From: Burkholderiaceae bacterium
GTDB lineage: Bacteria > Pseudomonadota > Gammaproteobacteria > Burkholderiales > Burkholderiaceae_A
NCBI GenBank assembly: GCA_004214155.1
Contig: SGYQ01000001.1
Span: forward strand, 62,001-126,000
Direction: 5' to 3'
Length of the DNA: 64,000 bases
The notes beneath the pieces are model-generated. The model was not told the origin of the DNA and searched no databases. It was given only the letters and a program-made list of their open reading frames with translations. The number at the start of each line of letters is the position of its first letter. Within the stretch, counting starts at the first letter, position 1. This document shows positions 9,441 to 18,062 of this stretch, in pieces. The translations under genes and the position numbers were made by a program.

Positions 9441-10021
9441 AATATAAAGATCAAAATCTACAGGTGTCTGGTGAATTCATAGCGGTGGTTGACAAAGATA
9501 GGCCTGCCCAAGCGTTGATTGATTTATTCAATCCACCTAACAACCTACTGGGAGCGCAATCACAATCTCTAATAATAAGAGCTACTGGAATCCTTCATGA
9601 ACTAAACGAAGATATATGCTTTGGTATTTCAGATACGAGCCTTCACTGTCTGATGCCAATAGTAATTTATTCGCGTCCGGTAAACGAAGACAAATATTTT
9701 AGTTTGTCAAATAATCTAGTCATACAAGATCACATGCTTGCAAGGGATCTTTTAGAGTCGGTAAGTATTTCATTTTACCAAGAGTCAAAAAAACTTACCG
9801 ATGCTATTTTCTCTCAGCAAAAATTTATCTATCTCGTTTTTAATATAGATGATTTGGAGGCAATATTTACATCAATTGATAGAATAATAGAACGTAGAGG
9901 AGTAATTTCAATCCATAATCCTTCTTATAAGAATACAACACCGATTATGAAATACTGTTTGGATCGCCACATTATGTTAATAGAAAATATTGATGGTAGT
10001 GCAGACGTGTTTAAATTTTGA
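9437..10021 (+). CDS. Unrecognised 194-aa protein of the export operon
   Basis: A 194-residue soluble protein with no signal peptide, no clear membrane segment and no family that I recognise. Its start overlaps the glycosyltransferase stop (ATGA), and its stop is one base before the best start of the first ABC transporter, so it is expressed as part of the export operon. The middle has short hydrophobic strands (SLIIRATGIL, KFIYLVFNI) and the C-terminus is rich in Ile and Asn. Possible roles are a substrate chaperone, an export accessory factor or a glycosylation partner. None is supported beyond position. Confidence 0.75.
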   Translation: MKYKDQNLQVSGEFIAVVDKDRPAQALIDLFNPPNNLLGAQSQSLIIRATGILHELNEDICFGISDTSLHCLMPIVIYSRPVNEDKYFSLSNNLVIQDHMLARDLLESVSISFYQESKKLTDAIFSQQKFIYLVFNIDDLEAIFTSIDRIIERRGVISIHNPSYKNTTPIMKYCLDRHIMLIENIDGSADVFKF

Positions 10022-10022
10022 A

Positions 10023-11741
10023 ATGACTAAAAAAGAGCAGCCAAAAAAAAATGAGTATATTGACAACCTAAAAAACAGTCACAGGAGATATTTCCTTGGC
10101 GCTTTAATCCTATCTCCTATGATTGCTTTTCTTCCTATAGCTCCCATTGCATACATGCGCACAGTGTTTGGGCCGGTAATAAACAGCGATAGCCTGAGTT
10201 ATCTCACGGCACTAGCTTGTTTATTAATTTTTGCTTTAATTATCTGTGGAATCCTTGAGTACATACGTGAAAAGATCCTACTAGCAGGCGCTATCTCCTT
10301 CATATCAAAATTAGAAGACAAAGTATACGATGTGACACTTGTTGGTCCAAAGGCTGATTGGGCAGATGGACAAAAAATGCTAAACCACTTACGGTCAATG
10401 AGATATTTCTTGAAATCTCCAATTGTTGGGGCCTTTTTTGATGCCCCATTTTCTTTGATATTACTTCTAGCTATCTTCTTCATTCATCCTCTAATGGGTA
10501 TTTTTTCGTTACTCGGTGCTCTAATAGCATTTCTAACAGGACTTTATATCGAGAAGAAAATAGAACCCGATACCCAACTTTCCTTTGAAGCTCAGTCAAC
10601 TTCTCGCTTATACCTAAATTCTTTCTTTCAAAATATTTATTCCTGCGCTTCCATGGGAAATTTACGTTTTTTCTATGACAAATGGAAAAATGTACACAAA
10701 AAACACCTTTTATATCAGTCTAAGACTGCAAGTGTTCAGGCATTTGGTTCTGCATTGTCACAGAACGTAATGATGATTCAAGGTTCTATGGTTTTGGGTG
10801 TTGGCGCAATGTTGATGTTGACAGGAGCATTACCCGCATACATGGCTGGGAATTTAATAATTGCTAAATTCATAGGAGCATTAGCAATCCGCCCGTCAAT
10901 GATGATAATCATGAGTTGGCCCCAGGTAATTCAATTTCGATTTTCCTATAGTGAATTAAAAAATCTGCTTCTCGATTATGAAAAACCCAGGGAAAATAAT
11001 TTAAGCTTACCTCCTCCAAAAGGATTCCTAAAAGTAATGGGTGTAAGAAAAACATCAGATTCTAGTAAGAAGATAATTCTTTCGAATATAAATTTTACAG
11101 CTGGGCCAAAAAGTATTACGGCCGTGATGGGTGAATCAGGAGCTGGTAAAACAACACTTGCAAAACTTTTAGTTGGGATTGACTCACCTACAAATGGTGT
11201 CATCAGATTAGATGACGTAGAGATATTTAAATGGAAAAAAATAGAACTAGGACCAAATATTGGTTATCTCCCGCAAAATATTGAGTTGTTCGGTGGATCA
11301 TTGATGGATAATGTTTCTCGATTTAATCCTATTAACGATAAGTTCCTACAGCAAGCTTGCGAATTAGCTGGAATAAGAGAACTATTTGATTCGCATAAAG
11401 CAGGTAACGTTATCTCTATTGACCACGATACATTATCAATATCCAACGGGATGAAGCAAAAAGTTGGGCTCGCAAGAGCTCTGTATGGAAATCCTAAATT
11501 TCTTGTTTTAGATGAGCCAACTAGTAAACTCGATGCGCCTTCTGAGGCTAAGTTTCTTGAAGCAATTCAAATCATCAAAGAACAAGGCGCTTGTATTATC
11601 ATCATTACACACAACACAAAAGTTATACAAAAAGCTGATACACTTTTAATGATAAATAATGGAGAACAAAAACTTTTTGATTCCCGAGAAAATGCTTTTG
11701 CAAGAATAAAAGCAATCTACGAAAAAAACAAAAGCACATGA
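10023..11741 (+). CDS. Type I secretion ABC transporter 1 (PrtD-like), degenerate signature motif
   Basis: An inner-membrane half-transporter with an N-terminal membrane domain (~25-310, about six helices) and a C-terminal nucleotide-binding domain. Walker A is GESGAGKTT, the Q-loop is GYLPQ, Walker B with the catalytic Glu is FLVLDEP, and the H-loop is ITH. The LSGGQ signature has become ISNGM (residues 473-477), losing the first Gly and the Gln. There is no N-terminal C39 peptidase-like domain, so it belongs to the PrtD rather than the HlyB group. A TTG at 9990 extends the frame, but that start lies inside the preceding gene; the ATG at 10023, one base after its stop, is preferred. The stop overlaps the next ABC gene as ATGA. 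The likely role is export of the giant surface protein as one half of a heterodimer. Confidence 0.85.
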   Translation: MTKKEQPKKNEYIDNLKNSHRRYFLGALILSPMIAFLPIAPIAYMRTVFGPVINSDSLSYLTALACLLIFALIICGILEYIREKILLAGAISFISKLEDKVYDVTLVGPKADWADGQKMLNHLRSMRYFLKSPIVGAFFDAPFSLILLLAIFFIHPLMGIFSLLGALIAFLTGLYIEKKIEPDTQLSFEAQSTSRLYLNSFFQNIYSCASMGNLRFFYDKWKNVHKKHLLYQSKTASVQAFGSALSQNVMMIQGSMVLGVGAMLMLTGALPAYMAGNLIIAKFIGALAIRPSMMIIMSWPQVIQFRFSYSELKNLLLDYEKPRENNLSLPPPKGFLKVMGVRKTSDSSKKIILSNINFTAGPKSITAVMGESGAGKTTLAKLLVGIDSPTNGVIRLDDVEIFKWKKIELGPNIGYLPQNIELFGGSLMDNVSRFNPINDKFLQQACELAGIRELFDSHKAGNVISIDHDTLSISNGMKQKVGLARALYGNPKFLVLDEPTSKLDAPSEAKFLEAIQIIKEQGACIIIITHNTKVIQKADTLLMINNGEQKLFDSRENAFARIKAIYEKNKST

Positions 11742-13462
11742 AAACAATGGTAACTGAATATTTATACACGAACGTTGGACGTTCTTTACTACAGTATAAA
11801 TCTGATCTTTTCTGGATATTTGTTTGTAGCAGCTTTATAAATATTTTGATCCTCACTCCGATGTTGTATATGCTACAAGTCTTCGATCGTGTTTTTATAA
11901 GTAAAAGCGAATTAACGTTGATCACCATATCTATCGTCGTATTGTTTTTTTATACAATCTCAGCCTTTAGTAATTATATAAGACAAAGACTCAGTAATAT
12001 CTTGGGACTGAAAATGGAAGAACAACTAAATAAGAAGTTATTTTACGCAGCCTTTAACAAAAAATTACTAGAGAATACGAATAATCCTAGCTTTTATCTA
12101 GACGACATCTTAATTTTTAGACAATGGGTAACTGGGCAAGCAGTTTTTACGGTTTTTGACTTTCCCTGGATACCATTATATGTATTTGTGATGTACCTGC
12201 TTCACCCGTCACTTGCAGTCACTGCGGTAGTAGTTATGTTTGTATACTTTTTACTCGGCATGTATTTTGTTAAAAGATTAGGGGAGGATGAGGAAATTTT
12301 AGCCCAGGAAGAGAAGAATTCAAATGAATTCATGTACAAAAACATACGTAATTTTCAAACCATGATCGTGTATGCTCTCGCAGACCAATTTAAAAAAAGT
12401 TGGCTACTAACCAAAAAGCTTTTCTATTTGAAGCTTTTCGAGGCAGAAAAAAGAGGAGGAGGAGTTTATCATTTTCTTAAGCAATTCAGGCTTTTTACTT
12501 CTTCTATTGCTCTTACTGCTGCTGCCGTATTAGTCATTTATGATCAATTAACAATGGGAGCAATGATAGCTGCGAGTTTAGTCATGATGAGATGTACTGG
12601 TCCTATTGATCAATTTGTAAGTGCTTTGACTAAGATCTCCGTAGTGAAAGAAGCCTTCTGGAGATTGGAAGCTCTGGTAGCTTCACAGGATAGTCTATTG
12701 TCAGATAGGCCCAGCGTTTTGAAGGAGGTTAAAGATATTTCCAAAATTAAAGCACTTAATCTATCGGTAAGTATCCCTGGAAAAGAGAAGTTAATCATAA
12801 AAGATATTTCTTTTGAGATACTTAAAGGTGAGGTTACAGCTGTAATTGGTCGGACAGGGTCTGGAAAAACTACCCTGACGAAAGCAATCATGGGTTTGAT
12901 CCAATATCAAGGCCAATTGCTTTTTGACAAAAGCGAACGGAAAACGTTTTCAGAAACAGATTATCAAAGTTTACTTGGTTACCTTCCACAAGAACATGCA
13001 CTTTTTACGGGAACAATCGCTGAAAATATCTCAAGTATGAGGGTACCCAATTCTGAAAGAGTGATAGAGGTAGCAAAACTGACCGGAGTACACGAATTTA
13101 TTTTAAGTCTTTCCGACGGTTACGATACATTTGTTTACGATACAAATTCATTCCTTTCAGGGGGAGAGATTCAGAGAATTTGCCTTGCACGTGCACTTTA
13201 TAATGACCCTGCAGTTTTGATCTTGGACGAGCCTAATTCTGCACTTGATCGTCAGGGCGAGGCAAAATTAGGTGACTGCATTACCAAAATTAAGAATATG
13301 AATAAATTAGTAATGGTAGTTTCTCATAAGGGTTCTATATTGCCATTTGTTGATAAAGTACTGGAGCTAGAGGATGGAGAAATCATCAACTTTTGCCGCA
13401 AAATAGATTTTATGGAAAAGTTAAAGCATGATGGAACAAAGAAACTAAGTTTTACACATTAA
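11738..13462 (+). CDS. Type I secretion ABC transporter 2 (PrtD-like), intact motifs
   Basis: 574 residues with the same architecture as the preceding gene but a clearly different sequence: a six-helix membrane domain (~20-300), then an ATPase domain with Walker A GRTGSGKTT, Q-loop GYLPQ, the canonical signature LSGGE, Walker B VLILDEP and the H-loop SH. All catalytic elements appear intact. The membrane domain starts with the short helix ILTPMLYMLQVFDRVF, a stretch typical of PrtD-type exporters. It overlaps the first ABC gene by 4 bases and is followed 8 bases later by the adaptor gene. Together the two ABC proteins probably form one asymmetric transporter. Two alternative homodimers cannot be excluded. 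Confidence 0.88.
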   Translation: MKTMVTEYLYTNVGRSLLQYKSDLFWIFVCSSFINILILTPMLYMLQVFDRVFISKSELTLITISIVVLFFYTISAFSNYIRQRLSNILGLKMEEQLNKKLFYAAFNKKLLENTNNPSFYLDDILIFRQWVTGQAVFTVFDFPWIPLYVFVMYLLHPSLAVTAVVVMFVYFLLGMYFVKRLGEDEEILAQEEKNSNEFMYKNIRNFQTMIVYALADQFKKSWLLTKKLFYLKLFEAEKRGGGVYHFLKQFRLFTSSIALTAAAVLVIYDQLTMGAMIAASLVMMRCTGPIDQFVSALTKISVVKEAFWRLEALVASQDSLLSDRPSVLKEVKDISKIKALNLSVSIPGKEKLIIKDISFEILKGEVTAVIGRTGSGKTTLTKAIMGLIQYQGQLLFDKSERKTFSETDYQSLLGYLPQEHALFTGTIAENISSMRVPNSERVIEVAKLTGVHEFILSLSDGYDTFVYDTNSFLSGGEIQRICLARALYNDPAVLILDEPNSALDRQGEAKLGDCITKIKNMNKLVMVVSHKGSILPFVDKVLELEDGEIINFCRKIDFMEKLKHDGTKKLSFTH

Positions 13463-13470
13463 GAGATGCT

Positions 13471-14565
13471 ATGAGAGATGAATTAGATTCGCCGGAGAAA
13501 ATTAATGAAGCATTTGAAGATGTACTCATCGAAAAAAGATATAAGACTTTAGCTTTTTGGGTTTTAATAATCTTTTTTGGAGGATTTCTTTTATGGGCTG
13601 CGACTGTTCCATTGGATGAGGGAGTGCCAACCATGGGCAAAGTTGTTGTAGATACCAAGAGGAAAGAAATACAGCATTTCTCTGGTGGTACTTTGAATGA
13701 GATCTATGTTAAAGAAGGAGAGTTTGTTGAGAAAGATCAGCCACTCATTCGATTAAGTGACGCAAAAGCGCAAAGCGAAGTAATTATTGAGAAAAATAAT
13801 ATAAGTAGTATTAATGAAGGAATAAATGTAAAAACCACTGCTATAAAAAAAAATAATGACCTTGCTTCTGGAGCAAAAATCCAGCTTACATTGGTTATGG
13901 AGGAATTGACGGGAATACGTCCTCTTGTGGAAGAGGGTTATGTCCCAAAAATAAGACAAATTGCACTGGAAAAAGAGGCGGCACAGCTGCGCACGCAAAT
14001 TAATGACCTTGCGAATATAAATGAGCAAACAATGCAAGGAATCGAAGAACTAAAATTTAGATTACAAGGTGCCAAAGAAAGGTTAGCAATTTCTGAGAGA
14101 GCACTAACAGGAAAATTAATAAAAGCGCCTGTTTCTGGACAAGTTATAGGTCTCGAGAAACAGTCAGTTGGGTCTGTCATAACACCTGCTGAAAAGATCA
14201 TGGATATTGTTCCTGCAGACGAACTCTTATTGATTGAAGCGGAGATAAAACCTAATCTTATTGACAGAATTTCCGTTGGAGATGATGTCGATATAAGGTT
14301 TACGACATTTTCCTTAACCCCTTTTTTAGTAGTTTCTGGAGAAATAGTTACAATTTCAAGCGATATTTTGATGACGCAAAAAAGAGAGCCGTATTATCTA
14401 GCTCGTGTAAAAGTTACTGATGCTGGGTTTGAGAAATTAGGAAACAGAAAGCTGCGACCGGGAATGGAAGTAGGAGTGGTCATAAAGACTGGTTCTAGGA
14501 CGTTGCTTACTTATTTATTGCATCCACTTACAAGACGTATAGCTTTTTCTTTGAAAGAGGAATAA
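13471..14565 (+). CDS. HlyD-family type I secretion periplasmic adaptor, short form
   Basis: A membrane-fusion protein of 364 residues with a short cytoplasmic N-terminus, one transmembrane helix (~25-45, FWVLIIFFGGFLLWAATVP), a split lipoyl/barrel region (GTLNEIYVKEGEFVEKDQPLIRL and the later ALTGKLIKAPVSGQVIGL), a helical hairpin between them, and a C-terminal beta-barrel ending in RPGMEVGVVIKTGSRTLL, the HlyD C-terminal hallmark. Family members are usually around 430-470 residues; the shortage lies in the coiled-coil hairpin (~95-205). A shorter periplasmic reach, or a TolC partner with longer helices, would be expected. It bridges the ABC pair and the TolC-type protein encoded next. Confidence 0.9.
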   Translation: MRDELDSPEKINEAFEDVLIEKRYKTLAFWVLIIFFGGFLLWAATVPLDEGVPTMGKVVVDTKRKEIQHFSGGTLNEIYVKEGEFVEKDQPLIRLSDAKAQSEVIIEKNNISSINEGINVKTTAIKKNNDLASGAKIQLTLVMEELTGIRPLVEEGYVPKIRQIALEKEAAQLRTQINDLANINEQTMQGIEELKFRLQGAKERLAISERALTGKLIKAPVSGQVIGLEKQSVGSVITPAEKIMDIVPADELLLIEAEIKPNLIDRISVGDDVDIRFTTFSLTPFLVVSGEIVTISSDILMTQKREPYYLARVKVTDAGFEKLGNRKLRPGMEVGVVIKTGSRTLLTYLLHPLTRRIAFSLKEE

Positions 14566-14571
14566 TATTTT

Positions 14572-15897
14572 ATGAAATCTAATTTTAAGTTCAAAGTGTT
14601 AGCTCTCATTTTTATGTCATCGTGTAACGTGGCGTTTGCAATTTCATTGGGTGAGTGTATAGAGTTAGCACTTGAGAATAATACCGAGTTAAAGAAACTG
14701 AGAGCAGAGTTTTTTGCATTTCAGGAAACACAACATCAGTCTTTCTCGTCTCTTTTACCAACAGTTGGTGTATCTTTATCCCGCTCAAAAGTGGACCAAG
14801 AACGTTCTGATACGGGACGCCCAATTATTAATCAAACGTATACAACTGAGAGCGATTCTTTGTTTTTAAGGCAATCGATATACAGACCAAAATTACTGAA
14901 TGATTACAAAAAATCTAAAAAAAATGTTTCAGCTCAGAGATACTTTTTGAAGAATAGCGAAGAAGGCTTAAAAATGAGGGTTATTGAAAACTATATTAGG
15001 CTCATAACATCAAAAAGTACGATTTCTCTCATTCGTCAACAGCTTAATCTGCTTAAAACGCAAAAGATAGCAGCTGAAAAATCACTCAGTTTAGGTACCG
15101 GAACCATTACAGAAGTGGTAGAAATACGAGCAGCTCTAGACAAAACTAAAGTTTCGCTAATTTCAAATGAACAAAAGTTCCGACAAGCATTAAATCAATT
15201 ATCGTTTTTAGTAGGTAAGAAGATAGATGATTTCGATTATGAAGATCGAAGGTATGGTGGAATTCAAATCTTCGAAGGTAAAACGTTAGGGGATTGGGAA
15301 AAAGATGCACTGGAGAAAAATTTTTTAGCCTTACAAATGCGTGATCAAATTGAATCAGCTAAACTTGCATTGAAATCAGAGAAATATGGTCGCTACCCAA
15401 CTCTCGATTTAAATATTCAGATTGCTCGTGGAACTAGCGAGAGTACTTTTTTTGTAAACTCTGAGACGAAGACTCAATCTATTGGCCTAAGTTTTTTTCT
15501 CCCAATATATAGTGGGGGAAGTATACAGTCCAAAATTCGACAAGCTAAATTTTTACTGGATGCGGAAACGCAGAGTTTAGTTTACGAAGAGGAAGAATTG
15601 ATAAAAAAAGTACAAGAATCATTTTACGGATTAAAAGAAAATATTCGATTACGTAAGGCTATAGAAAAAGCAATTGAGTCGGCTCGAACTGAACTTGATG
15701 CGAATGAAAAGAGTGCTACTGCGGGCATCAGAAGAAAGCTAGATGTATTAGAGTCCCAGCAAAAACTTTTAACTGTGGAAAAAGAGTTAGTGGGGTCAAC
15801 CATGAACATTGTGCTGGAATGGTCAAATTTAAATGCGTATTCTGGAAGTTTAAATAATCAGAACGTGCGAAAAATTCAGAATTTTATTAAGAAATAA
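14572..15897 (+). CDS. TolC-family type I secretion outer-membrane channel
   Basis: 441 residues with a signal peptide (KVLALIFMSSCNVAFA, cleavage near residue 22) and the two duplicated helical-barrel halves of the TolC family. The first begins SLGECIELALENNTELK, and the second has the repeat-like LDLNIQIARG and GLSFFLPIYSGGSIQSKIRQA, where the GxxxxxPIYxGG motif is characteristic. It lies 6 bases after the adaptor and closes the secretion operon. Its stop is only 3 bases from the convergent stop of the flhB-tail-like gene, with no terminator hairpin visible between them. Confidence 0.92.
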   Translation: MKSNFKFKVLALIFMSSCNVAFAISLGECIELALENNTELKKLRAEFFAFQETQHQSFSSLLPTVGVSLSRSKVDQERSDTGRPIINQTYTTESDSLFLRQSIYRPKLLNDYKKSKKNVSAQRYFLKNSEEGLKMRVIENYIRLITSKSTISLIRQQLNLLKTQKIAAEKSLSLGTGTITEVVEIRAALDKTKVSLISNEQKFRQALNQLSFLVGKKIDDFDYEDRRYGGIQIFEGKTLGDWEKDALEKNFLALQMRDQIESAKLALKSEKYGRYPTLDLNIQIARGTSESTFFVNSETKTQSIGLSFFLPIYSGGSIQSKIRQAKFLLDAETQSLVYEEEELIKKVQESFYGLKENIRLRKAIEKAIESARTELDANEKSATAGIRRKLDVLESQQKLLTVEKELVGSTMNIVLEWSNLNAYSGSLNNQNVRKIQNFIKK

Positions 15898-15900
15898 ATT

Positions 15901-16221
15901 TTATATTTGTCCTCTGACTTTAAACTTCTTTTTTTTCTTCATGTCTGACTTTTTCTCATCGCCAGGCTCCATATCTTTCAGCCAGTATGCCCATGATAAG
16001 ATGACTGCCACGGCTGTGAATAATTCCTCAGGTATTTCCTGATCTATATCTAGTTTTGCTAGCGCAGACAATAACTTAGGATCCTCGGCGATATATATCC
16101 CTTGTTTTTTTGCTTCTTGTATAATTATCTCGGCAAGCTCTGCCTCTCCCTTCGCAGTGATAACTGGGGCTATATTTTTCCCATATTCGAGTGCAACTGC
16201 TTCTTTTTCTATGTTGTTCAT
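15901..16221 (-). CDS. FlhB C-terminal-domain-like protein (FlhX/YlqH type)
   Basis: 106 residues that match only the cytoplasmic tail of FlhB/YscU after the autocleavage site: a VALEYGKNIAPVITAKGEAELAE start, a central AKKQGIYIAEDPKLLSAL, and EIPEELFTAVAVILSWAYWL near the end. There are no membrane segments. Stand-alone FlhB-tail proteins of this kind are known in many flagellated bacteria and can partly replace the cleaved FlhB tail in export switching. The full flhB is present at 27278-28432. The start abuts the stop of the adjacent FliK-like gene (TAATG), so the two are coupled; both families act in substrate-specificity switching. Confidence 0.85.
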   Translation of the reverse strand: MNNIEKEAVALEYGKNIAPVITAKGEAELAEIIIQEAKKQGIYIAEDPKLLSALAKLDIDQEIPEELFTAVAVILSWAYWLKDMEPGDEKKSDMKKKKKFKVRGQI

Positions 16222-17312
16222 TATGCTTCTACATCCACTGAAATTCCAGAAAAATTCTTTTCTCCTAATATAGGTTTGCTAGCTTCTTCCAATCTATTAC
16301 CTGGCCTTTCCTCATTGAAAACCTCGAAAGATGATACTTTTAAGCCTGCGTCATTGAGTAATGCATTTAATTTGTCACTTGTGGAGATTGCCTTAGCATA
16401 TGTTGTTTTATCAGTCGCCCACATTTGCATACTGAGATTATTCCTATCTTTTACAACAACTCGTAACCATACTTCTCCAATCGTTTCATTTTTAGAATGC
16501 AGATTAAAGGTATAAAAAGAACTGCTCTCATTTTCTGGGTTTTGCGTTTTAGAGAATGAGAAATTCCAAGCCCCAAATTCTTTGAATGGAAAAATTAACG
16601 AAAAGAACATTTCTCTATTGTGCAGACTTTGGTTTGTTTCCATCTGGGAGGCCTCAATGTCAAGGAGAGCTTTTGAGAGAGGCTGCGACTCAATCCCCCT
16701 TTCATTAAGCAATCTAACTAATTGAGCAATAAGAACTTTTTGGTTATTTGGATTTAGTTTTTGTTTTTTTGACAAGAGGGCCTCGTTAAAGAGACCGAAA
16801 TTCATAATAAAATTTTTGATTTCGCCAGAAGTAAGATTATTAATACTAAGTCTCAATCCCAAAATCCTCGATATTAAATCACCAAGACCAGCTTTTGCTG
16901 CTAGCGATGGTAGGATTCCGCTTCCATATAAACTTGATAAATTTCCAAATCCAGAAGAATGTAAGAGAAGGTTCATAAAATGAGGAGATAATGGGACAAA
17001 GGCATTTGGGGTAGTGCCAGAACCTACTGAGACACCAGCGGGAGTCAGGACGGCTGTACCATTGGCCAATAAAGAAACTTTTGCCTGAAATTTGGATCCG
17101 TCCCCGGTATGTAAATTTTTGGGAATCTCAAACTCCTTGTTTCCAATTAGTAATTTCGTGTGATCTCCACGGTTTTCAATTACGGCCTGGATAATTTGCC
17201 CATCTCGTAGCCCAACGGCCTTAGCTTCCGCTGATGCGATTTTGAGTGTTCCTTCCAAAAAAATTGGGTTAACTTTAGAAACTGCATTGGCAAGGTCCGC
17301 AGTAATAATCAT
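16221..17312 (-). CDS. FliK-like flagellar hook-length control protein (second copy)
   Basis: 363 residues without a signal peptide. The N-terminal ~120 residues contain a beta-rich segment (GQIIQAVIENRGDHTKLLIGNKEFEIP). The C-terminal ~130 residues resemble the FliK C-terminal (Flg_hook) domain: IGEVWLRVVVKDRNNLSMQMWATDK, followed by LNALLNDAGLKVSSFEVF. Proteins of this pattern are commonly encoded beside the stand-alone FlhB tail, as here. A canonical fliK lies at the head of the fliLMNOPQR operon (32886-34403), so this is a paralogue and may tune switching or act with the flhB-tail protein. Confidence 0.7.
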   Translation of the reverse strand: MIITADLANAVSKVNPIFLEGTLKIASAEAKAVGLRDGQIIQAVIENRGDHTKLLIGNKEFEIPKNLHTGDGSKFQAKVSLLANGTAVLTPAGVSVGSGTTPNAFVPLSPHFMNLLLHSSGFGNLSSLYGSGILPSLAAKAGLGDLISRILGLRLSINNLTSGEIKNFIMNFGLFNEALLSKKQKLNPNNQKVLIAQLVRLLNERGIESQPLSKALLDIEASQMETNQSLHNREMFFSLIFPFKEFGAWNFSFSKTQNPENESSSFYTFNLHSKNETIGEVWLRVVVKDRNNLSMQMWATDKTTYAKAISTSDKLNALLNDAGLKVSSFEVFNEERPGNRLEEASKPILGEKNFSGISVDVEA

Positions 17313-17380
17313 CCGAGTCTCTCAATGTTTTTTTGGTTCCACCAGACTATCATAAGACATATCTGCGGATTCCGTAACAA

Positions 17381-18034
17381 CTACGGAAATCTAACCCAGC
17401 CTTTGTGTGGATCTGTCGATAGGTACGGATTCTGTCTACTAGTCATATTATTTGGGATGCTATTCGAATTTTCCGCGGTATTCATTCCAATCTGACTTAC
17501 ACTAGGAATCATAAGGATTGCGCCTGCCTGCATTGAAGTTGCTTTCCCAGTGGGAAATGCGTGCTTGTTATTTTTAATTATTACAGCCCCGATTGCATTC
17601 ATTTTTAAAGGGTGTTGGTTGAAGGTAGACTTAATAATCTGATTTAACGTATCTCCTTTTTTTACTTTGTATCTATAAGCACTCCCCATCGATTGTCTCA
17701 TACCAGATGTAGGTTCTCCAGAGTATTGTGAAATCGGAGCAACGTTGTTTATAATCTGTGTCTTCGCCTGACCTACAGGGATACCCCCTTGTATGAGTGT
17801 ACGAATTGCATTCAATGCTTTCGGGTCATTTAGTTTTTCGTTATTTGCCACCGATTCAAAAGGGTTGAGTCTACTCGGGTTTTTTTCTATATCCACTGTC
17901 GTGGGAGATGGAAAACTCGGTACAGTTTCAGCTGCGAGTTTTTGCAAGGTAAGTAGGGAAAAAACTGTCGTTAGATTAAGAATACTAATTATTGTGAGCA
18001 GCTTTTTTTTGTCGTTGGACTTTATTATTTTCAT
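17381..18034 (-). CDS. LysM-like exported protein (FimV N-terminal-like)
   Basis: 217 residues. A basic N-terminus and hydrophobic stretch (LLTIISILNLTTVFSLLTL) predict Sec export. Residues ~128-180 have the LysM-type start YKVKKGDTLNQI and end in a GAILMIPS turn; the middle, with its MNAIGAVIIKNN and LQAGA-like pattern, resembles the extended LysM of FimV. LysM domains bind peptidoglycan, so the protein probably sits in the periplasm at the cell wall. It lies in a run with flgP, flgT and the fliK-like gene, suggesting a part in placing or stabilising the flagellum (inference). Confidence 0.65.
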   Translation of the reverse strand: MKIIKSNDKKKLLTIISILNLTTVFSLLTLQKLAAETVPSFPSPTTVDIEKNPSRLNPFESVANNEKLNDPKALNAIRTLIQGGIPVGQAKTQIINNVAPISQYSGEPTSGMRQSMGSAYRYKVKKGDTLNQIIKSTFNQHPLKMNAIGAVIIKNNKHAFPTGKATSMQAGAILMIPSVSQIGMNTAENSNSIPNNMTSRQNPYLSTDPHKGWVRFP

Positions 18035-18062
18035 TTTTTTTCCGTCTTATAAGATATTCATA

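Noticed and set aside
9990-10022. TTG start of the first ABC transporter at 9990
   Set aside because: It lies inside the preceding gene without a ribosome site; the ATG at 10023, one base after that gene's stop, fits better.
16102-16515. Plus-strand 137-aa frame over the FliK-like/FlhB-tail junction
   Set aside because: It is hydrophobic, lacks a ribosome site and lies antisense to two well supported flagellar genes.
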